Source: Methylomagnum ishizawai
GTDB lineage: Bacteria; Pseudomonadota; Gammaproteobacteria; Methylococcales; Methylomonadaceae
NCBI GenBank assembly: GCA_945861705.1
Contig: CAMAVM010000019.1
Location: 1-55,129, forward strand
Length of the DNA stretch: 55,129 bases
Direction: 5' to 3'
In this document: piece by piece, positions 34,997 to 44,723 of the stretch
How positions within the stretch are numbered: the stretch's first letter is position 1
How the letters are laid out: each line of letters begins with the position of its first letter
Notes under the pieces: generated by a model
The model's database searches: none
What the model was told of the DNA's origin: nothing
What the model saw: only the letters and a program-made list of their open reading frames with translations
Translations under genes and position numbers: made by a program

Positions 34997-36075
34997 GGCA
35001 TAGCCTCATGCTCAAGCACGGGTTTTACTACTTGGTCTTTAATCAAGGTATGCACCCCTGCAATGGCAATTTTTTCACCCGTTTGCAAGCCGCTACTAAT
35101 CAAGACACCATCTTCACCGAATTGACCTGTTTCTACCGTACGCGACTGTGCCTTATTGTTGGCATCAATCACCCAGACTGTTTTTTTGCCATTGTTTTCA
35201 GTGAGTGCGCTGCTGGGGATGAGAAAGCCAGCGCTTTCTTGTGCAATCTGCGGATTGAATTTTACTCTTGCTGTCATGCCGAGCTTTACGGCGTCATCAG
35301 CATCTTGAATTGCAACGCGCACATTAAACGCACGGGTAGCGGGATCTGCCGACGGGGAAATCTCGCGAACCATGCCGGAATAGATTGTTTGCTGGTCTGC
35401 CCACAGTTTTAGCACAACTTTGGCATTCAATTGCACTTCGGAGATACGTGATTCCGGCACAGCAAGCAGGACTTCAATGGTTTGGGTATCGGCAATTTGC
35501 ACTATCTTGTCGCCAGCTTCCACTACCTGTCCTGGCTCGGCTTGGATCATCGTGATTACGCCAGCTCGGTCTGCGGTTAGGTTGGTGTATTGCATTTGAT
35601 TGCCGGATACGTTTGCTTGCGCGGTTATTTGAGCTAGACGAGCAGTGGCGGATTTGAGTTCAGCTTCCTTAATATCCAATGCGGAAGCAGACACGAAATG
35701 TTTACTAATCAATTGCCGATAACGTGCTACTTCTGCTGCCGCCAAATTACGACTGGCTTCAGCCGAACGCACATCAGCCTGCGCCGCTGCTGCACTTAGA
35801 TTGGTATCTGCGGCATCTAAACGGGCAAGCACTTGACCTTTGTTGACTCGATCACCTACATCTACCTTACGTTCAATGATTTTGCCATTGATCCTAAAGC
35901 CTTGGCTGGACTCAAAGCGAGGACGGACTTCGCCCACTAAGGTCATAGCAGTTACCGCCGCTTTTGCTCCTACGACCAAGATTAAAGCGGGGCGTGGGGG
36001 AGGGGGCTGTTCTGTGGGTTTTTCGCAGGCACTAAGTAGCGGTAATAACACGAAGCCAAGATGTTTGATGTTCAT
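34993..36075 (-). CDS. RND efflux periplasmic adaptor lipoprotein
   Basis: A 360-residue membrane-fusion protein that bridges the RND pump to an outer-membrane channel. The lipobox in LLPLLSACEK puts the acylated Cys at about residue 17. The barrel-sandwich segment (GKIIERKVDVGDRVNKGQVL, ~residues 64-83), a helical hairpin (~100-150) and the beta-barrel domain (AKVVLKLWADQ and onward) follow the family order. Co-translated with the permease. Confidence 0.93.
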   Translation of the reverse strand: MNIKHLGFVLLPLLSACEKPTEQPPPPRPALILVVGAKAAVTAMTLVGEVRPRFESSQGFRINGKIIERKVDVGDRVNKGQVLARLDAADTNLSAAAAQADVRSAEASRNLAAAEVARYRQLISKHFVSASALDIKEAELKSATARLAQITAQANVSGNQMQYTNLTADRAGVITMIQAEPGQVVEAGDKIVQIADTQTIEVLLAVPESRISEVQLNAKVVLKLWADQQTIYSGMVREISPSADPATRAFNVRVAIQDADDAVKLGMTARVKFNPQIAQESAGFLIPSSALTENNGKKTVWVIDANNKAQSRTVETGQFGEDGVLISSGLQTGEKIAIAGVHTLIKDQVVKPVLEHEAMP

Positions 36076-36121
36076 AAGGTTGAATGCTTTATAAAGTTAT
36101 AGTTAAGTTAGGCCCTATTCT

Positions 36122-36178
36122 GGAGTGCAAAGCAAGCTTTGCCCTTGTTCGGCACAGGCAAAGCTTGCTTTGCACTCC
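36122..36178. repeat. 22-bp perfect inverted repeat
   Basis: The arms at 36122-36143 (GGAGTGCAAAGCAAGCTTTG...) and 36157-36178 are exact inverted repeats with 13 bases between. Each arm itself contains the palindrome CAAAGCAAGCTTTG. The outer GGAGTGCAAA/TTTGCACTCC matches the ends of the other palindromes at 4329 and 36900. It lies between the tetR and adaptor genes. Confidence 0.8.
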
Positions 36179-36188
36179 TCTACTGCCC

Positions 36189-36851
36189 TCATTCAGCCCT
36201 TAACCTAATATAGCTAAGCCTTTCAGGTTGCCGCAACAAACCACGTAACATGGCGATCTGTATCAACTTTATCCGTGCTTCGATGTTTGTCCAATTGATC
36301 CAGGTTTCATGCCCAAGTGCAATTTCAAGGGAGCAAGCACCGTGGATACCTGCCCACAAAGTTTGGGCAATCAATTCAGCATCGGTTAACTCGGCTCGAA
36401 ATAAAGCGGCATCGAAGGCTTCTTGCACCACCAATTTCAACTGCGCGTAAGCATCTTGTTCGGTGTTGCCCTGCTGAATTTGAGTAATATCCAGATTGCA
36501 GGGCGTACGTGGTGTCATAAACATCAGCCGATAATGATTAGGATGTTGCAGTGCAAACTGTGCATAGCCACTACTCAGTGCTTGGATACGGGCGATTAAG
36601 TCTGGCATCTGCATGATTTCGCGCATACCACTTGCCAACGCCAAAAAATCTTCGTCACAGACCGCTTGCAACAAGGCTTCTTTATCCGCGAAGTGATGGT
36701 ACAAAGTGGTGGCGGAGTAATTGATTTGTTTGGCTATCTCGCGCATAGAAACGGCTTCGATGCCGCGCTCTACAAACAAATATCGTGCTGCATCCAGAAT
36801 ACGGGTACGTAATTTTTCACGGTCTTCCGGTGATTTGGTTTTTGGCGGCAT
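36189..36851 (-). CDS. TetR family transcriptional regulator
   Basis: A 220-residue regulator. The N-terminal HTH (residues ~15-60) is clear: ILDAARYLFVERGIEAVSMR followed by EIAKQINYSATTLYHHFADK. The C-terminal ligand-binding region shares the TetR_C_33-like pattern. It is directly upstream of and co-directional with the RND adaptor gene, so it probably represses the pump and responds to a pump substrate (inference). The inverted repeat at 36122 lies between them and could be an operator, although it resembles dispersed repeats. Confidence 0.9.
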   Translation of the reverse strand: MPPKTKSPEDREKLRTRILDAARYLFVERGIEAVSMREIAKQINYSATTLYHHFADKEALLQAVCDEDFLALASGMREIMQMPDLIARIQALSSGYAQFALQHPNHYRLMFMTPRTPCNLDITQIQQGNTEQDAYAQLKLVVQEAFDAALFRAELTDAELIAQTLWAGIHGACSLEIALGHETWINWTNIEARIKLIQIAMLRGLLRQPERLSYIRLRAE

Positions 36852-36899
36852 TATAAAAAATAAGTGGTAGCGGGTTATATCTGTAATTTGATTTTAGGG

Positions 36900-36929
36900 C
36901 GGAGTGACAAACCTAGGTTTGTCACTCCG
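36900..36929. repeat. 30-bp perfect palindrome upstream of tetR
   Basis: The sequence from 36900 to 36929 is its own reverse complement, with the centre ACAAACCTAGGTTTGT and outer CGGAGTG/CACTCCG. It lies about 50 bases before the tetR ATG. The same core occurs at 4329, 44779 and 50110, so it is probably a member of the repeat family rather than a private TetR operator. Confidence 0.75.
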
Positions 36930-37078
36930 AAATACAAGTGATTCAAAGCAATGAAGCCGACAAGACCTTCAAAAACTCAGGTTTAAGCTACTACAAAGAA
37001 ACATTAACGTTGTTAACTTAACATTGTTAAATCATAAAGTAAACATGCTTTAACCTAAAAAAGCCAGATAGAGGTAAA

Positions 37079-38209
37079 ATGCCAACCAATACACATAGCG
37101 ACAACTCGTCATCAATGGATAGCAACCCTTACTTTGTTAACAAACGGTTTTTGAAAGAACGGTTTAACCGTTTTTTGCCCAATTCCCAGGCGTATGCGCT
37201 GGCAAGTATCTTGTTGGTCAGCTTCGTTCTCATCTATTTCCTGTCCGATTTGCTAAAGCCAGTGTATGTGTCGGTGGTGTTGGCTTATTTCTTGGAAGGC
37301 GTGGTTGAGCGGCTGGAAGGTATGGGTTCACCTCGGTTTATCGCGGTAGCACTGGTATTTTCGGCTTTTATGGCGGGTTTGGTTTTCATGCTGTTTTATT
37401 TGATGCCAATTATTACCCAGCAAGCGGTCGAATTAGTTCAACATATTCCTGCGTTTATCAGCAGGGTGCAAACACAGATAATGCGTTTGCCGGAGATGTA
37501 TCCGCAGTTTATTAACGAAAGCAAAATCCAAGAAATCATGTTCACCATCCAAAAGGAGTTGCTGGTTTACGGGCAGAATGTACTGACTGTTTCCGCAGCA
37601 TCCGTGGTGGGTTTGGTCAGTGCGCTGGTGTATTTATTTTTGGTGCCGATGATGGTGTTCTTCTTCCTGAAAGATAAGAATATTTTGACGGGTTGGATCT
37701 TGCAATACCTACCCGTAGATCGGCATTTAAGCGTACGGGTTTGGGAAGAAATCGAAGTGCAAATCAGCAATTACGTGCGCGGCAAGTTTGCCGAAGTTTT
37801 CATACTGTGGGTAGTAAGCTTTGTAACTTATGAAACGATGGGGCTAAATTACGCCATGTTGCTGTCGGTTTTGATGGGTTTATCGGTGATTATCCCTTAC
37901 GTTGGTGCAACGCTGGTGACCTTTCCAGTATTGCTAGTCGCCTATTTTCAATGGGGATTTAGCGACGATCACTTTATGTATATCGTTATTGCTTACTCAA
38001 TTATTCAAGCTTTGGACGGTGTAGTGCTGGTTCCAGTGTTGTTTTCGGAAGCCGTCAACTTACATGCTATCGCCATTATTATTGCTATTTTGTTCTTCGG
38101 TGGCTTGTGGGGTTTTTGGGGCGTATTTTTGGCGATTCCTCTTGCGACTGTTGTTAAAGCTGTACTAACTGCCTGGCCGCAGATTGATGGTCATGGTCAT
38201 GCGGCTTGA
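37079..38209 (+). CDS. AI-2E/PerM family transporter
   Basis: A 376-residue polytopic inner-membrane protein with about eight helices. The central periplasmic/cytoplasmic segment (residues ~115-165) and the C-terminal pattern VIIPYVGATLVTFPVLLVAY followed by VLVPVLFSEAVNLHAIAII are typical of the AI-2E transporter (PerM/YdiK) family. Substrates vary, and the annotated autoinducer-2 export is proven only for few members. The gene is convergent with trkH (11 bases between stops). Confidence 0.9.
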   Translation: MPTNTHSDNSSSMDSNPYFVNKRFLKERFNRFLPNSQAYALASILLVSFVLIYFLSDLLKPVYVSVVLAYFLEGVVERLEGMGSPRFIAVALVFSAFMAGLVFMLFYLMPIITQQAVELVQHIPAFISRVQTQIMRLPEMYPQFINESKIQEIMFTIQKELLVYGQNVLTVSAASVVGLVSALVYLFLVPMMVFFFLKDKNILTGWILQYLPVDRHLSVRVWEEIEVQISNYVRGKFAEVFILWVVSFVTYETMGLNYAMLLSVLMGLSVIIPYVGATLVTFPVLLVAYFQWGFSDDHFMYIVIAYSIIQALDGVVLVPVLFSEAVNLHAIAIIIAILFFGGLWGFWGVFLAIPLATVVKAVLTAWPQIDGHGHAA

Positions 38210-38220
38210 TTTTACTGGGC

Positions 38221-39678
38221 TTATTTTCGCCAAAACTCTGGCACAAATAAGATGATGATGGAAAAAATCTGTACGCGTCCCAAAAGCATCGCAAATGAGC
38301 AAACGTTAGTTTGAAAATCACTTAAAACGCTAAAATTACTTGCAGGGCCAACTAGGTTAAGCCCAGGCCCCATATTATTAAATGTGGCAATTATTGCAGA
38401 TAATGCCGTAATGAAATCCAAGCCGCTTAGAAGTAGCGTAAATACCAGAACAATTACGCACATAAAATACAGAAAAATGAAGCCAGTTACAGATGTGACA
38501 ATATCGTTACTTATTGCGTTATCCCCAACTTTTATAGACTTAACGGCATAAGGGTGAATGAATTTAAACATCTCGAGCTGTGTCTGCTTCATTAAAATAA
38601 TTGTCCTTATCATGCGGATACCTCCGCCCGTAGAACCAGAAGAAGCAGAAATACAACTCAAGAACAGCATCCACATCGGTACGAAAATAGGCCAAAGATT
38701 AAAGTCCTGGCTCATAAAGCCACATGTGGTTGCAACAGTGACTAGATTAAATGTGGCATGGCGCAATGCAGTCAAAAAGTCGGGATATGTTCCGCGATGC
38801 CACAATACCAATGCACACATGACACAACTACCCAGCACTACAAAAAGCACGCCTCGTACTTCTATATCTTTGGTATAGGGCTTCAATGAGTGCTTTTTAA
38901 GGGCTAAATAATGTGTGGCAAAATTCATCGCGGCCAGTAGCTGAAAAGTTGTCAGCACAATTTCGATGGACACGGAATCAAAGAAGCCAACGCTGGCATC
39001 ATGAGTAGAAAACCCGCCTAAACTCATTGCTGCAAACGCGTGGCATACTGCATCAAACCAATTCATCCCAGCCAAGCGTAAACAGATGATACAAACAATG
39101 GTAATGATTACATAGGCTGACCATAAGGCTTTTGCTGTCTGTGCAATGCGTGGTGGTAAATCGGATTCTTTAACTGCGCCTGGCGATTCTGACTTAAGCA
39201 ATTGCATACCGCCAATGCCTAAAATAGGCAAAATGGCGACAGCAAAAACAATGATCCCTATGCCACCAAACCACGTCAATTCATGCCGCCACAAATTGAT
39301 GGACATCGGCAAGTGATCTAAACCGCTGAGTACCGTTGCACCAGTGGTGGTTAGTCCGGAAATAACCTCGAAATAAGCATCGACAAAACTCAGTTCAGGT
39401 AAAAATAGTAGCAGCGGAAAAGTACAAAATACCGATGCTAGTGACCAGCACAGTGTTACCAGCACAAACCCTGCCCGTTTCGATACCTTCTTGGGAGATC
39501 GTCGGGTCAACAAAAATAATAAGCATCCGGTCAAAAGAGTAGTGAATGTGCTTTGGGAAAAAACCGTGGCGGCACCGTCATCGAAAATCAATGAAGTCAT
39601 CAAACAGGTCGACATTAAGCCACCGTAGCCCATAATGACTACGCTGAAGATATGAAGGATGGTTAGGAAGGAAGTCAT
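38221..39678 (-). CDS. trkH: Trk system potassium uptake protein TrkH
   Basis: A 485-residue K+ channel-like subunit with four M1-P-M2 repeats. Filter-like loops include SGLTTTGATVLSG (~residues 107-119), AMSLGGFSTHDASVGF (~residues 216-231), and TVATTCGFMSQDF; the last filter region reads NNMGPGLNLVGP (~residues 435-446). Length is as in E. coli TrkH (483). The gatekeeper TrkA is encoded just upstream on the same strand, 153 bases away. Confidence 0.94.
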   Translation of the reverse strand: MTSFLTILHIFSVVIMGYGGLMSTCLMTSLIFDDGAATVFSQSTFTTLLTGCLLFLLTRRSPKKVSKRAGFVLVTLCWSLASVFCTFPLLLFLPELSFVDAYFEVISGLTTTGATVLSGLDHLPMSINLWRHELTWFGGIGIIVFAVAILPILGIGGMQLLKSESPGAVKESDLPPRIAQTAKALWSAYVIITIVCIICLRLAGMNWFDAVCHAFAAMSLGGFSTHDASVGFFDSVSIEIVLTTFQLLAAMNFATHYLALKKHSLKPYTKDIEVRGVLFVVLGSCVMCALVLWHRGTYPDFLTALRHATFNLVTVATTCGFMSQDFNLWPIFVPMWMLFLSCISASSGSTGGGIRMIRTIILMKQTQLEMFKFIHPYAVKSIKVGDNAISNDIVTSVTGFIFLYFMCVIVLVFTLLLSGLDFITALSAIIATFNNMGPGLNLVGPASNFSVLSDFQTNVCSFAMLLGRVQIFSIIILFVPEFWRK

Positions 39679-39831
39679 AATGCAAGTCAGGCGTATTTAC
39701 AGGGTGACAGCGGACTAGACACCGTTAGCCCCCGTGTATTTTATCAAGGGAAGCGTTTAAAAAATAAAGCAAAACTAGATTGCAGCTTGTCTGCATAATT
39801 GCTCATTTGTTCTTAAAATTAAGTGTCGAAA

Positions 39832-41196
39832 TCATTTTCCCAGCGGTTGGAAGTTTTTCTCGATGGTGGAAACAAGTTTTTTGTCCATAGCAAACATCAC
39901 CACATGGTCATTTTCTTCAAACACCGTATCATGATGAATCTCGATGACTTGCTTATCTCTAATCAATGCGCCGAGGACAATGCCTGGCGGAAAATGTATC
40001 GTATCCACGCGCTTACCCACGACCGAAAACGAGCCATTATCATGAGCGACCGCCTCAATCGCTTCGGCAGTGCCACCACATAAAGAGCTGACTTGCGCGA
40101 CATCACCTTTGCGGACATGCTTCAAGATACTGCCCAAAGTTTCTTGGTTGGGCAATACAGCGACATCAATACCTGTGCCGGGCAGCAATTTGCTGTAGGA
40201 AATATGGTTGAGCAAGCAGATAGTTTTGCGCGCTCCCAGGCTTTTTGCGAGTGCGGCAGAGATAATGTTTACACCATCGTTCTCAGTAATGGCGCAAAAC
40301 AGGTCGGTGCTATCGATGGATTCGTCCAGCAGCAGCGTTTCATCAGCGCAATCACCTTTCAAGATGACACATTTAAGCAGCTCATTGGATATTTTCTTTG
40401 CCCGTCTTGGGTCTTTCTCAATGATTTTAACTTGGTGGTCGTTTTCAAGTGCGAGACCAAGTCGCTTACCGATATGTCCACCGCCGGCAATAATGATGCG
40501 CTTAAGCGGAGCTTCCAGTTTGTTGAGTTCTTTCAGAACCCGACGCACTTCATCACGAGGCGCTACGATAAAGACCTCGTCCACCGCTTCTATAATAGCC
40601 TGACCATTAACCAACAAGGGTTTACCTTTACGGAAAATGGCAACCACACGAATCTTTTTATTGGCTAAACGATCACTCAGGGTTTTGATTTTTTTCTCGG
40701 TTAAAAATCCATGCTCGGTGACTTTTACGGAAAATAACCGCACCAGCCCACCCGCAAAATCGGAAATATGTAACACGCCAGGAAAGTCGATCAAATTACG
40801 GATGGATTCCATCACGATCTGCTCAGGACTAATCACATGGTCGATAGGAATGCCCTGGGGGCCAAATAACTGCGGGTGTTTGAGATAATCAATCGCCCGT
40901 ACTCGGGCTATGGTTTTGGGGCGGGTGTACAAGGCGTTGATGATGAGACAGGCTAACATATTAGTCTCGTCGCTGTCCGTAACCGCTATCACTATATCCG
41001 TATCATGGATACCCGCCTGTTCTAGCACGGTGGGGTGGGCGGCATTACCCGCTACGGTGGCAATATCAAATCGCTCTTTCAAAGCATCCAGGAGTAGCGG
41101 CTTAAAGTCCACGACCATAATGTCGTTTTCTTCACTGGCTAAGGCAGCGGCTACGGCAGAGCCAGTCACTCCAGCCCCAAGAATGAGTATTTTCAT
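39832..41196 (-). CDS. trkA: Trk system potassium transporter TrkA
   Basis: A 454-residue peripheral protein with two Rossmann RCK-N domains that bind NAD(H)/ATP: MKILILGAGVTGSAVAAALA (residues 1-20) and IIIAGGGHIGKRLGLALE (~residues 235-252). Each is followed by a TrkA-C domain. It gates TrkH. Length matches E. coli TrkA (458). Confidence 0.96.
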   Translation of the reverse strand: MKILILGAGVTGSAVAAALASEENDIMVVDFKPLLLDALKERFDIATVAGNAAHPTVLEQAGIHDTDIVIAVTDSDETNMLACLIINALYTRPKTIARVRAIDYLKHPQLFGPQGIPIDHVISPEQIVMESIRNLIDFPGVLHISDFAGGLVRLFSVKVTEHGFLTEKKIKTLSDRLANKKIRVVAIFRKGKPLLVNGQAIIEAVDEVFIVAPRDEVRRVLKELNKLEAPLKRIIIAGGGHIGKRLGLALENDHQVKIIEKDPRRAKKISNELLKCVILKGDCADETLLLDESIDSTDLFCAITENDGVNIISAALAKSLGARKTICLLNHISYSKLLPGTGIDVAVLPNQETLGSILKHVRKGDVAQVSSLCGGTAEAIEAVAHDNGSFSVVGKRVDTIHFPPGIVLGALIRDKQVIEIHHDTVFEENDHVVMFAMDKKLVSTIEKNFQPLGK

Positions 41197-41307
41197 TAAA
41201 TCCTTCTAACCACCAATAAAATCATGGTGGCGTATTCTACTGATTTTGATTGATAAATACTATCTGAATAAATGACGATTATCCAAGAATGTCATTCCGG
41301 CATGAAT

Positions 41308-41874
41308 TTAAAGAGGAGACGCAAGATTTTGCGTCGCTACCCAAGCCTGAATCTTATCAACAGCTTGTTTCGTTAACTGAGTAAAACCGCTAACAGCACC
41401 TTTGGCATCAGGCGTAGGGCAGGGGAGTTGCAAATGGAAATCTCGCTTGTTGACCTTAGCCTTATCACCAGCAGTGATGATAGCCGTAAAGTGCATGACT
41501 ACTTTTGCCTTATCGAGCGTATCAAATTGTTGTTCAAAAACCTGTAGCTGAATGGTTACGGGATTATGCCACTGCTTACCGCTGGCATTAAGCAGTTGCT
41601 CAAACAGTTCTGGCGGTGGTGCTATCCAGCGATCCAGTGAATAAAATCTTACCTGTGTTGGCGTTGAATACAGCAGCCGATAGCGAATGTGGTTATCGGA
41701 TAGCCATTTGGGTGCTTCCACGGTAATCGGCGATTGTTGGGTTGAAGTATTGATTTCGGAAGGTGCATTCGAAATAGAGTAACCAAAATCATGCACAGCC
41801 GATGGCCGAGGGTGGGGAAAGATACTACAACCGCTCGCAATTAGAATTAACATGACAGTTATTAATGTTTTCAT
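41308..41874 (-). CDS. ABC-type transport auxiliary lipoprotein (PqiC/DUF330-like)
   Basis: A 188-residue lipoprotein with lipobox ASGCS (Cys ~residue 16). The segments YSTPTQVRFYSLDRWIAPPP and LEVF-like QLQVFEQQFDTLDKAKVVM are typical of the ABC auxiliary (PqiC/LptE-like) domain, which binds the outer membrane end of MCE systems. It overlaps the MCE gene by 4 bases and is last in the four-gene operon. Confidence 0.86.
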   Translation of the reverse strand: MKTLITVMLILIASGCSIFPHPRPSAVHDFGYSISNAPSEINTSTQQSPITVEAPKWLSDNHIRYRLLYSTPTQVRFYSLDRWIAPPPELFEQLLNASGKQWHNPVTIQLQVFEQQFDTLDKAKVVMHFTAIITAGDKAKVNKRDFHLQLPCPTPDAKGAVSGFTQLTKQAVDKIQAWVATQNLASPL

Positions 41875-42785
41875 TTTGGCTCCTCAAAGCCCGGTTCACC
41901 GGGCCCTGGTTCTTGCTGTTCTGGCCCTAGCAATACCGATTGCGGGTTGTGTTCTAAGATATTAGCCACTTTTTTTACCTGCTCTGTCGTCGCTTGGAGA
42001 TCAGCCAGTAATCGGTTGACCTTGGGCAAGGTGGTTTGTACTAACTGGTTGCCAGCAACGCTACCTGTATCGGCAACTACACTGACTTTTTTACTTAAAT
42101 TTCTTGCCTCTTTGCTCAAATTTTGTAAATCACCAGCCAAGGTATCAATATGGGTAAGCGTTTTTCGTGCATCAGTAGTTAATGAGGGAATGCCTACCAG
42201 TGCTTTTTCAACACTTTTTTGCAGGTCAGCCAATTTGTCGCTCAAGGTTTTCAGGTTGGCGAGTATACCGACGATATTCTTTTCATTTTCTTCATTCAAT
42301 AAACTGCTTAAGCGAATCATGAGGTGGTCGGCTTTTTTTAACAATTCATCGCCAGAGTTAAGCAGCCTGTCGGTAACAGATTGCATTAAGGGAATACGGT
42401 TGGCAATGTTATTGCCCGGCGGCAGTTTTTCGGTTATCTCTCCAGCATCTCCCAGTTCCAGTTGGGTTAGTCCGGTCACGCCTTTTAGATGCAGAGTGGC
42501 ATACACGCCTTTAGTGAGGACGATATTTTTATCGATTTCAATACCGACCAGAATAATTCCCGCATTTTCAGGATCAAAGCGGATATTCAGCACCTTACCT
42601 ACGGCAATACCGCGAAAAAACACGGTTGATTCAGGATTAAGCCCAGAGACCGAAGCTTGGGTTGAAATAGTATAGACATCCCGCTCCCGCTCCAGATTAC
42701 CCAGCCAATAAATGACTCCTGTGGTTGCAGTTAACAGGACGACCAAAAACAAGCCGGTAAGCAAGGCGCGATTATTTCTACCCAT
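41871..42785 (-). CDS. MlaD/MCE family protein
   Basis: A 304-residue protein anchored by one N-terminal helix (residues ~8-28) followed by the MCE lipid-binding domain (residues ~38-118; SVSGLNPESTVFFRGIAVGK, then LKGVTGLTQLELGD). A long helical region (residues ~130-280) could form the tube that spans the periplasm, as in PqiB/YebT-like proteins. A proline/glutamate-rich tail (GPEQQEPGPGEPGFEEP) ends the chain. Confidence 0.92.
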   Translation of the reverse strand: MGRNNRALLTGLFLVVLLTATTGVIYWLGNLERERDVYTISTQASVSGLNPESTVFFRGIAVGKVLNIRFDPENAGIILVGIEIDKNIVLTKGVYATLHLKGVTGLTQLELGDAGEITEKLPPGNNIANRIPLMQSVTDRLLNSGDELLKKADHLMIRLSSLLNEENEKNIVGILANLKTLSDKLADLQKSVEKALVGIPSLTTDARKTLTHIDTLAGDLQNLSKEARNLSKKVSVVADTGSVAGNQLVQTTLPKVNRLLADLQATTEQVKKVANILEHNPQSVLLGPEQQEPGPGEPGFEEPK

Positions 42786-43587
42786 TTAGCTGTCCTTGTT
42801 GAGTCTGTGATTGGGTTTGGGCTTGATAGCCGAACACGCGCTGGGCGCGTTGATTATGAAAATAGCGTTGAACGAACGGATGTTGGCAAGCCAGTACACT
42901 AGCCAGGGAACCAAAAGCCACTAACTGCTGGTCTGCCAGTACCGCGATCTGGGTACATAAGTCCTGTAATATATCCAGATCATGCGTCACTAAAATTACC
43001 GTAAACTTAAGATCTTGATGTAGCCCAGACAACAAATCAACAAAATCCTGGCTGGAGATTGGATCAAGCCCTGAGGTCGGCTCATCAAGCAACAGCAGGC
43101 TTGGTTCCAGAATCAGCGTACGGGCAAGGGCAACGCGCTTGGTCATACCTCCCGACAAATCTGCGGGTTTAAGCCACGCATCTTTAGCTGATAAGCCGAC
43201 GTTTTCAAGATTCATAAATACCAGTCGCTTGATGAATTCCTCATCTTCGACACCCAGTTCGCGCAAAGGAAAAGCAATATTCTCGAAAACGTTAAGCACG
43301 CTGAATAATGCGCCTTTTTGGAACAACACGCCGCAATGATTACGTAATCGCTTTCCGTGGCTGCTTGAAATGGTCTTCAATGACTCCCCCATCACAAATA
43401 TCTCGCCTTTGTTGGGGATTTGCAAACCAATGATTTCCCGTAATAATACAGTCTTACCGCAGCCAGAAGCCCCCACCAAGCCAAGTATTTCCCCTTTGGG
43501 CAGGGCAAGGTTAATGTCTTTGTGGACAACTTTGTCCCCAAAACTTGTCCAGATATGTTCCAGTCGTATTGCATAAGGCTCGCTCAC
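42778..43587 (-). CDS. MCE-system ABC transporter ATP-binding protein (MlaF-like)
   Basis: A 269-residue ATPase. Walker A GASGCGKT (residues 39-46), signature LSGGMTKRVALAR (~residues 144-156), Walker B LLLLDEPTSGLDP (~residues 164-176) and switch His in VTHDLD are all present. It drives lipid movement with the permease upstream and the MCE protein downstream, and overlaps both neighbours (4 and 8 bases). Confidence 0.95.
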   Translation of the reverse strand: MSEPYAIRLEHIWTSFGDKVVHKDINLALPKGEILGLVGASGCGKTVLLREIIGLQIPNKGEIFVMGESLKTISSSHGKRLRNHCGVLFQKGALFSVLNVFENIAFPLRELGVEDEEFIKRLVFMNLENVGLSAKDAWLKPADLSGGMTKRVALARTLILEPSLLLLDEPTSGLDPISSQDFVDLLSGLHQDLKFTVILVTHDLDILQDLCTQIAVLADQQLVAFGSLASVLACQHPFVQRYFHNQRAQRVFGYQAQTQSQTQQGQLNG

Positions 43588-44723
43588 GGCATTCCCACAT
43601 CCATAAATAAAATAGCAAAAACTGCATCTACCATAATGACCACGGTAATTGCCGCAACCACGGAATTTGTCGTCTCATTGCCCAGGCTTTCGGTGTTGGG
43701 CTTGATACGAAAACCGAAATGGCAAGCAATCAAGGCAATCATCAGTCCGAATACGGCACTTTTGCCCAGTCCGATAAATACATTAAGCAAGGGCACGGCA
43801 TCTGGCAATTTTAAAAGAAATTGCTGATAGCTAATATCCAAAGTATTCTGCGCCGAAAACATGCCGCCGATCAATGCCGCTACGCTAGTCCACACACTCA
43901 ACAATGGCAAAGATACCGTCAATGCGATCACTTTTGGCAAAACCAGCCGCAAGGAATGCGAAATGCCCATCGCCGATAGCGCGTCCAATTCTTCAGTAAC
44001 TCGCATAATGCCGATTTGTGCCGTCATCGCCGAACCAGAACGACCTGCGACCAGAATAGCAGCCAGCAACGGCCCCAATTCACGAATAACACTTAAGCCC
44101 AGAATATCAATAATATAAATTTCGGCTCCGAACAGTTTTAATTGTAGTGCGGAAAGATAACTTAATACGATACCAATCAAAAAACCGACTAGCGCGGTGA
44201 TGCCTAAAGCCCGAACCCCCGCATCATAAATGGTGATGGAAATTTCCGACCAGGGAATATCGCTCGGATGGCGCAGTAAATTAACGCTGTCCAGAACCAG
44301 TTGACCTAAGATAGCGATGAAATTCAATAGTTGTTCAAATGCTTCCCATATTCTTTGTGACAGGTAAGCGGCTGTTTGTTCGACAGAAAAGATAGGAGAA
44401 TCAAGAGCAGGGACTTCCTGGGACTGCCATTTGTCGAGCAGACGCTGATGTTCTGGCTTTATTTCTAGTCCAACAGGCACAGATTGCCCCCATGCCTGCC
44501 AAAGCAATAAAGCGGTAGCACTGTCCAGTATATTTACCGAACGCAAATCCCAATGCAGCTTACTATCACCAGCGGCTTGTTTGATGTGCTTTTGTAGCGC
44601 AGATTCTATCGCCAAGTTGCTTAACGTCCAATCACCAGACAAGCGGATGCAAGAGTTTCCTGCTTCTTGCTCTACAATTTCGAGTATTGCTTGTGTTTTC
44701 AAGTGGGTATCGGCTTGGTTCAT
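43584..44723 (-). CDS. MlaE family permease with N-terminal STAS domain
   Basis: A 379-residue protein: a STAS-like domain (residues ~10-100, IRLSGDWTLSNLA...LDSATALLLW), followed by the MlaE/YrbE permease core with about five helices (GVRALGITALVGFLIGIVLS, VIRELGPLLAAILVAGRSGS). In classic Mla systems STAS is a separate protein (MlaB); here both are fused, as is common in stand-alone MCE operons. First gene of the operon. Confidence 0.93.
   Translation of the reverse strand: MNQADTHLKTQAILEIVEQEAGNSCIRLSGDWTLSNLAIESALQKHIKQAAGDSKLHWDLRSVNILDSATALLLWQAWGQSVPVGLEIKPEHQRLLDKWQSQEVPALDSPIFSVEQTAAYLSQRIWEAFEQLLNFIAILGQLVLDSVNLLRHPSDIPWSEISITIYDAGVRALGITALVGFLIGIVLSYLSALQLKLFGAEIYIIDILGLSVIRELGPLLAAILVAGRSGSAMTAQIGIMRVTEELDALSAMGISHSLRLVLPKVIALTVSLPLLSVWTSVAALIGGMFSAQNTLDISYQQFLLKLPDAVPLLNVFIGLGKSAVFGLMIALIACHFGFRIKPNTESLGNETTNSVVAAITVVIMVDAVFAILFMDVGMP

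Noticed and set aside
36122-36178. Private TetR operator
   Set aside because: The outer sequence matches dispersed palindromes elsewhere in the window, so a repeat is more likely.
40093-40668. 191-residue ORF on the + strand
   Set aside because: Antisense to trkA, whose two Rossmann domains are clear.
41947-42675. 242-residue Ser-rich ORF on the + strand
   Set aside because: Antisense to the MCE gene; composition typical of a shadow frame.
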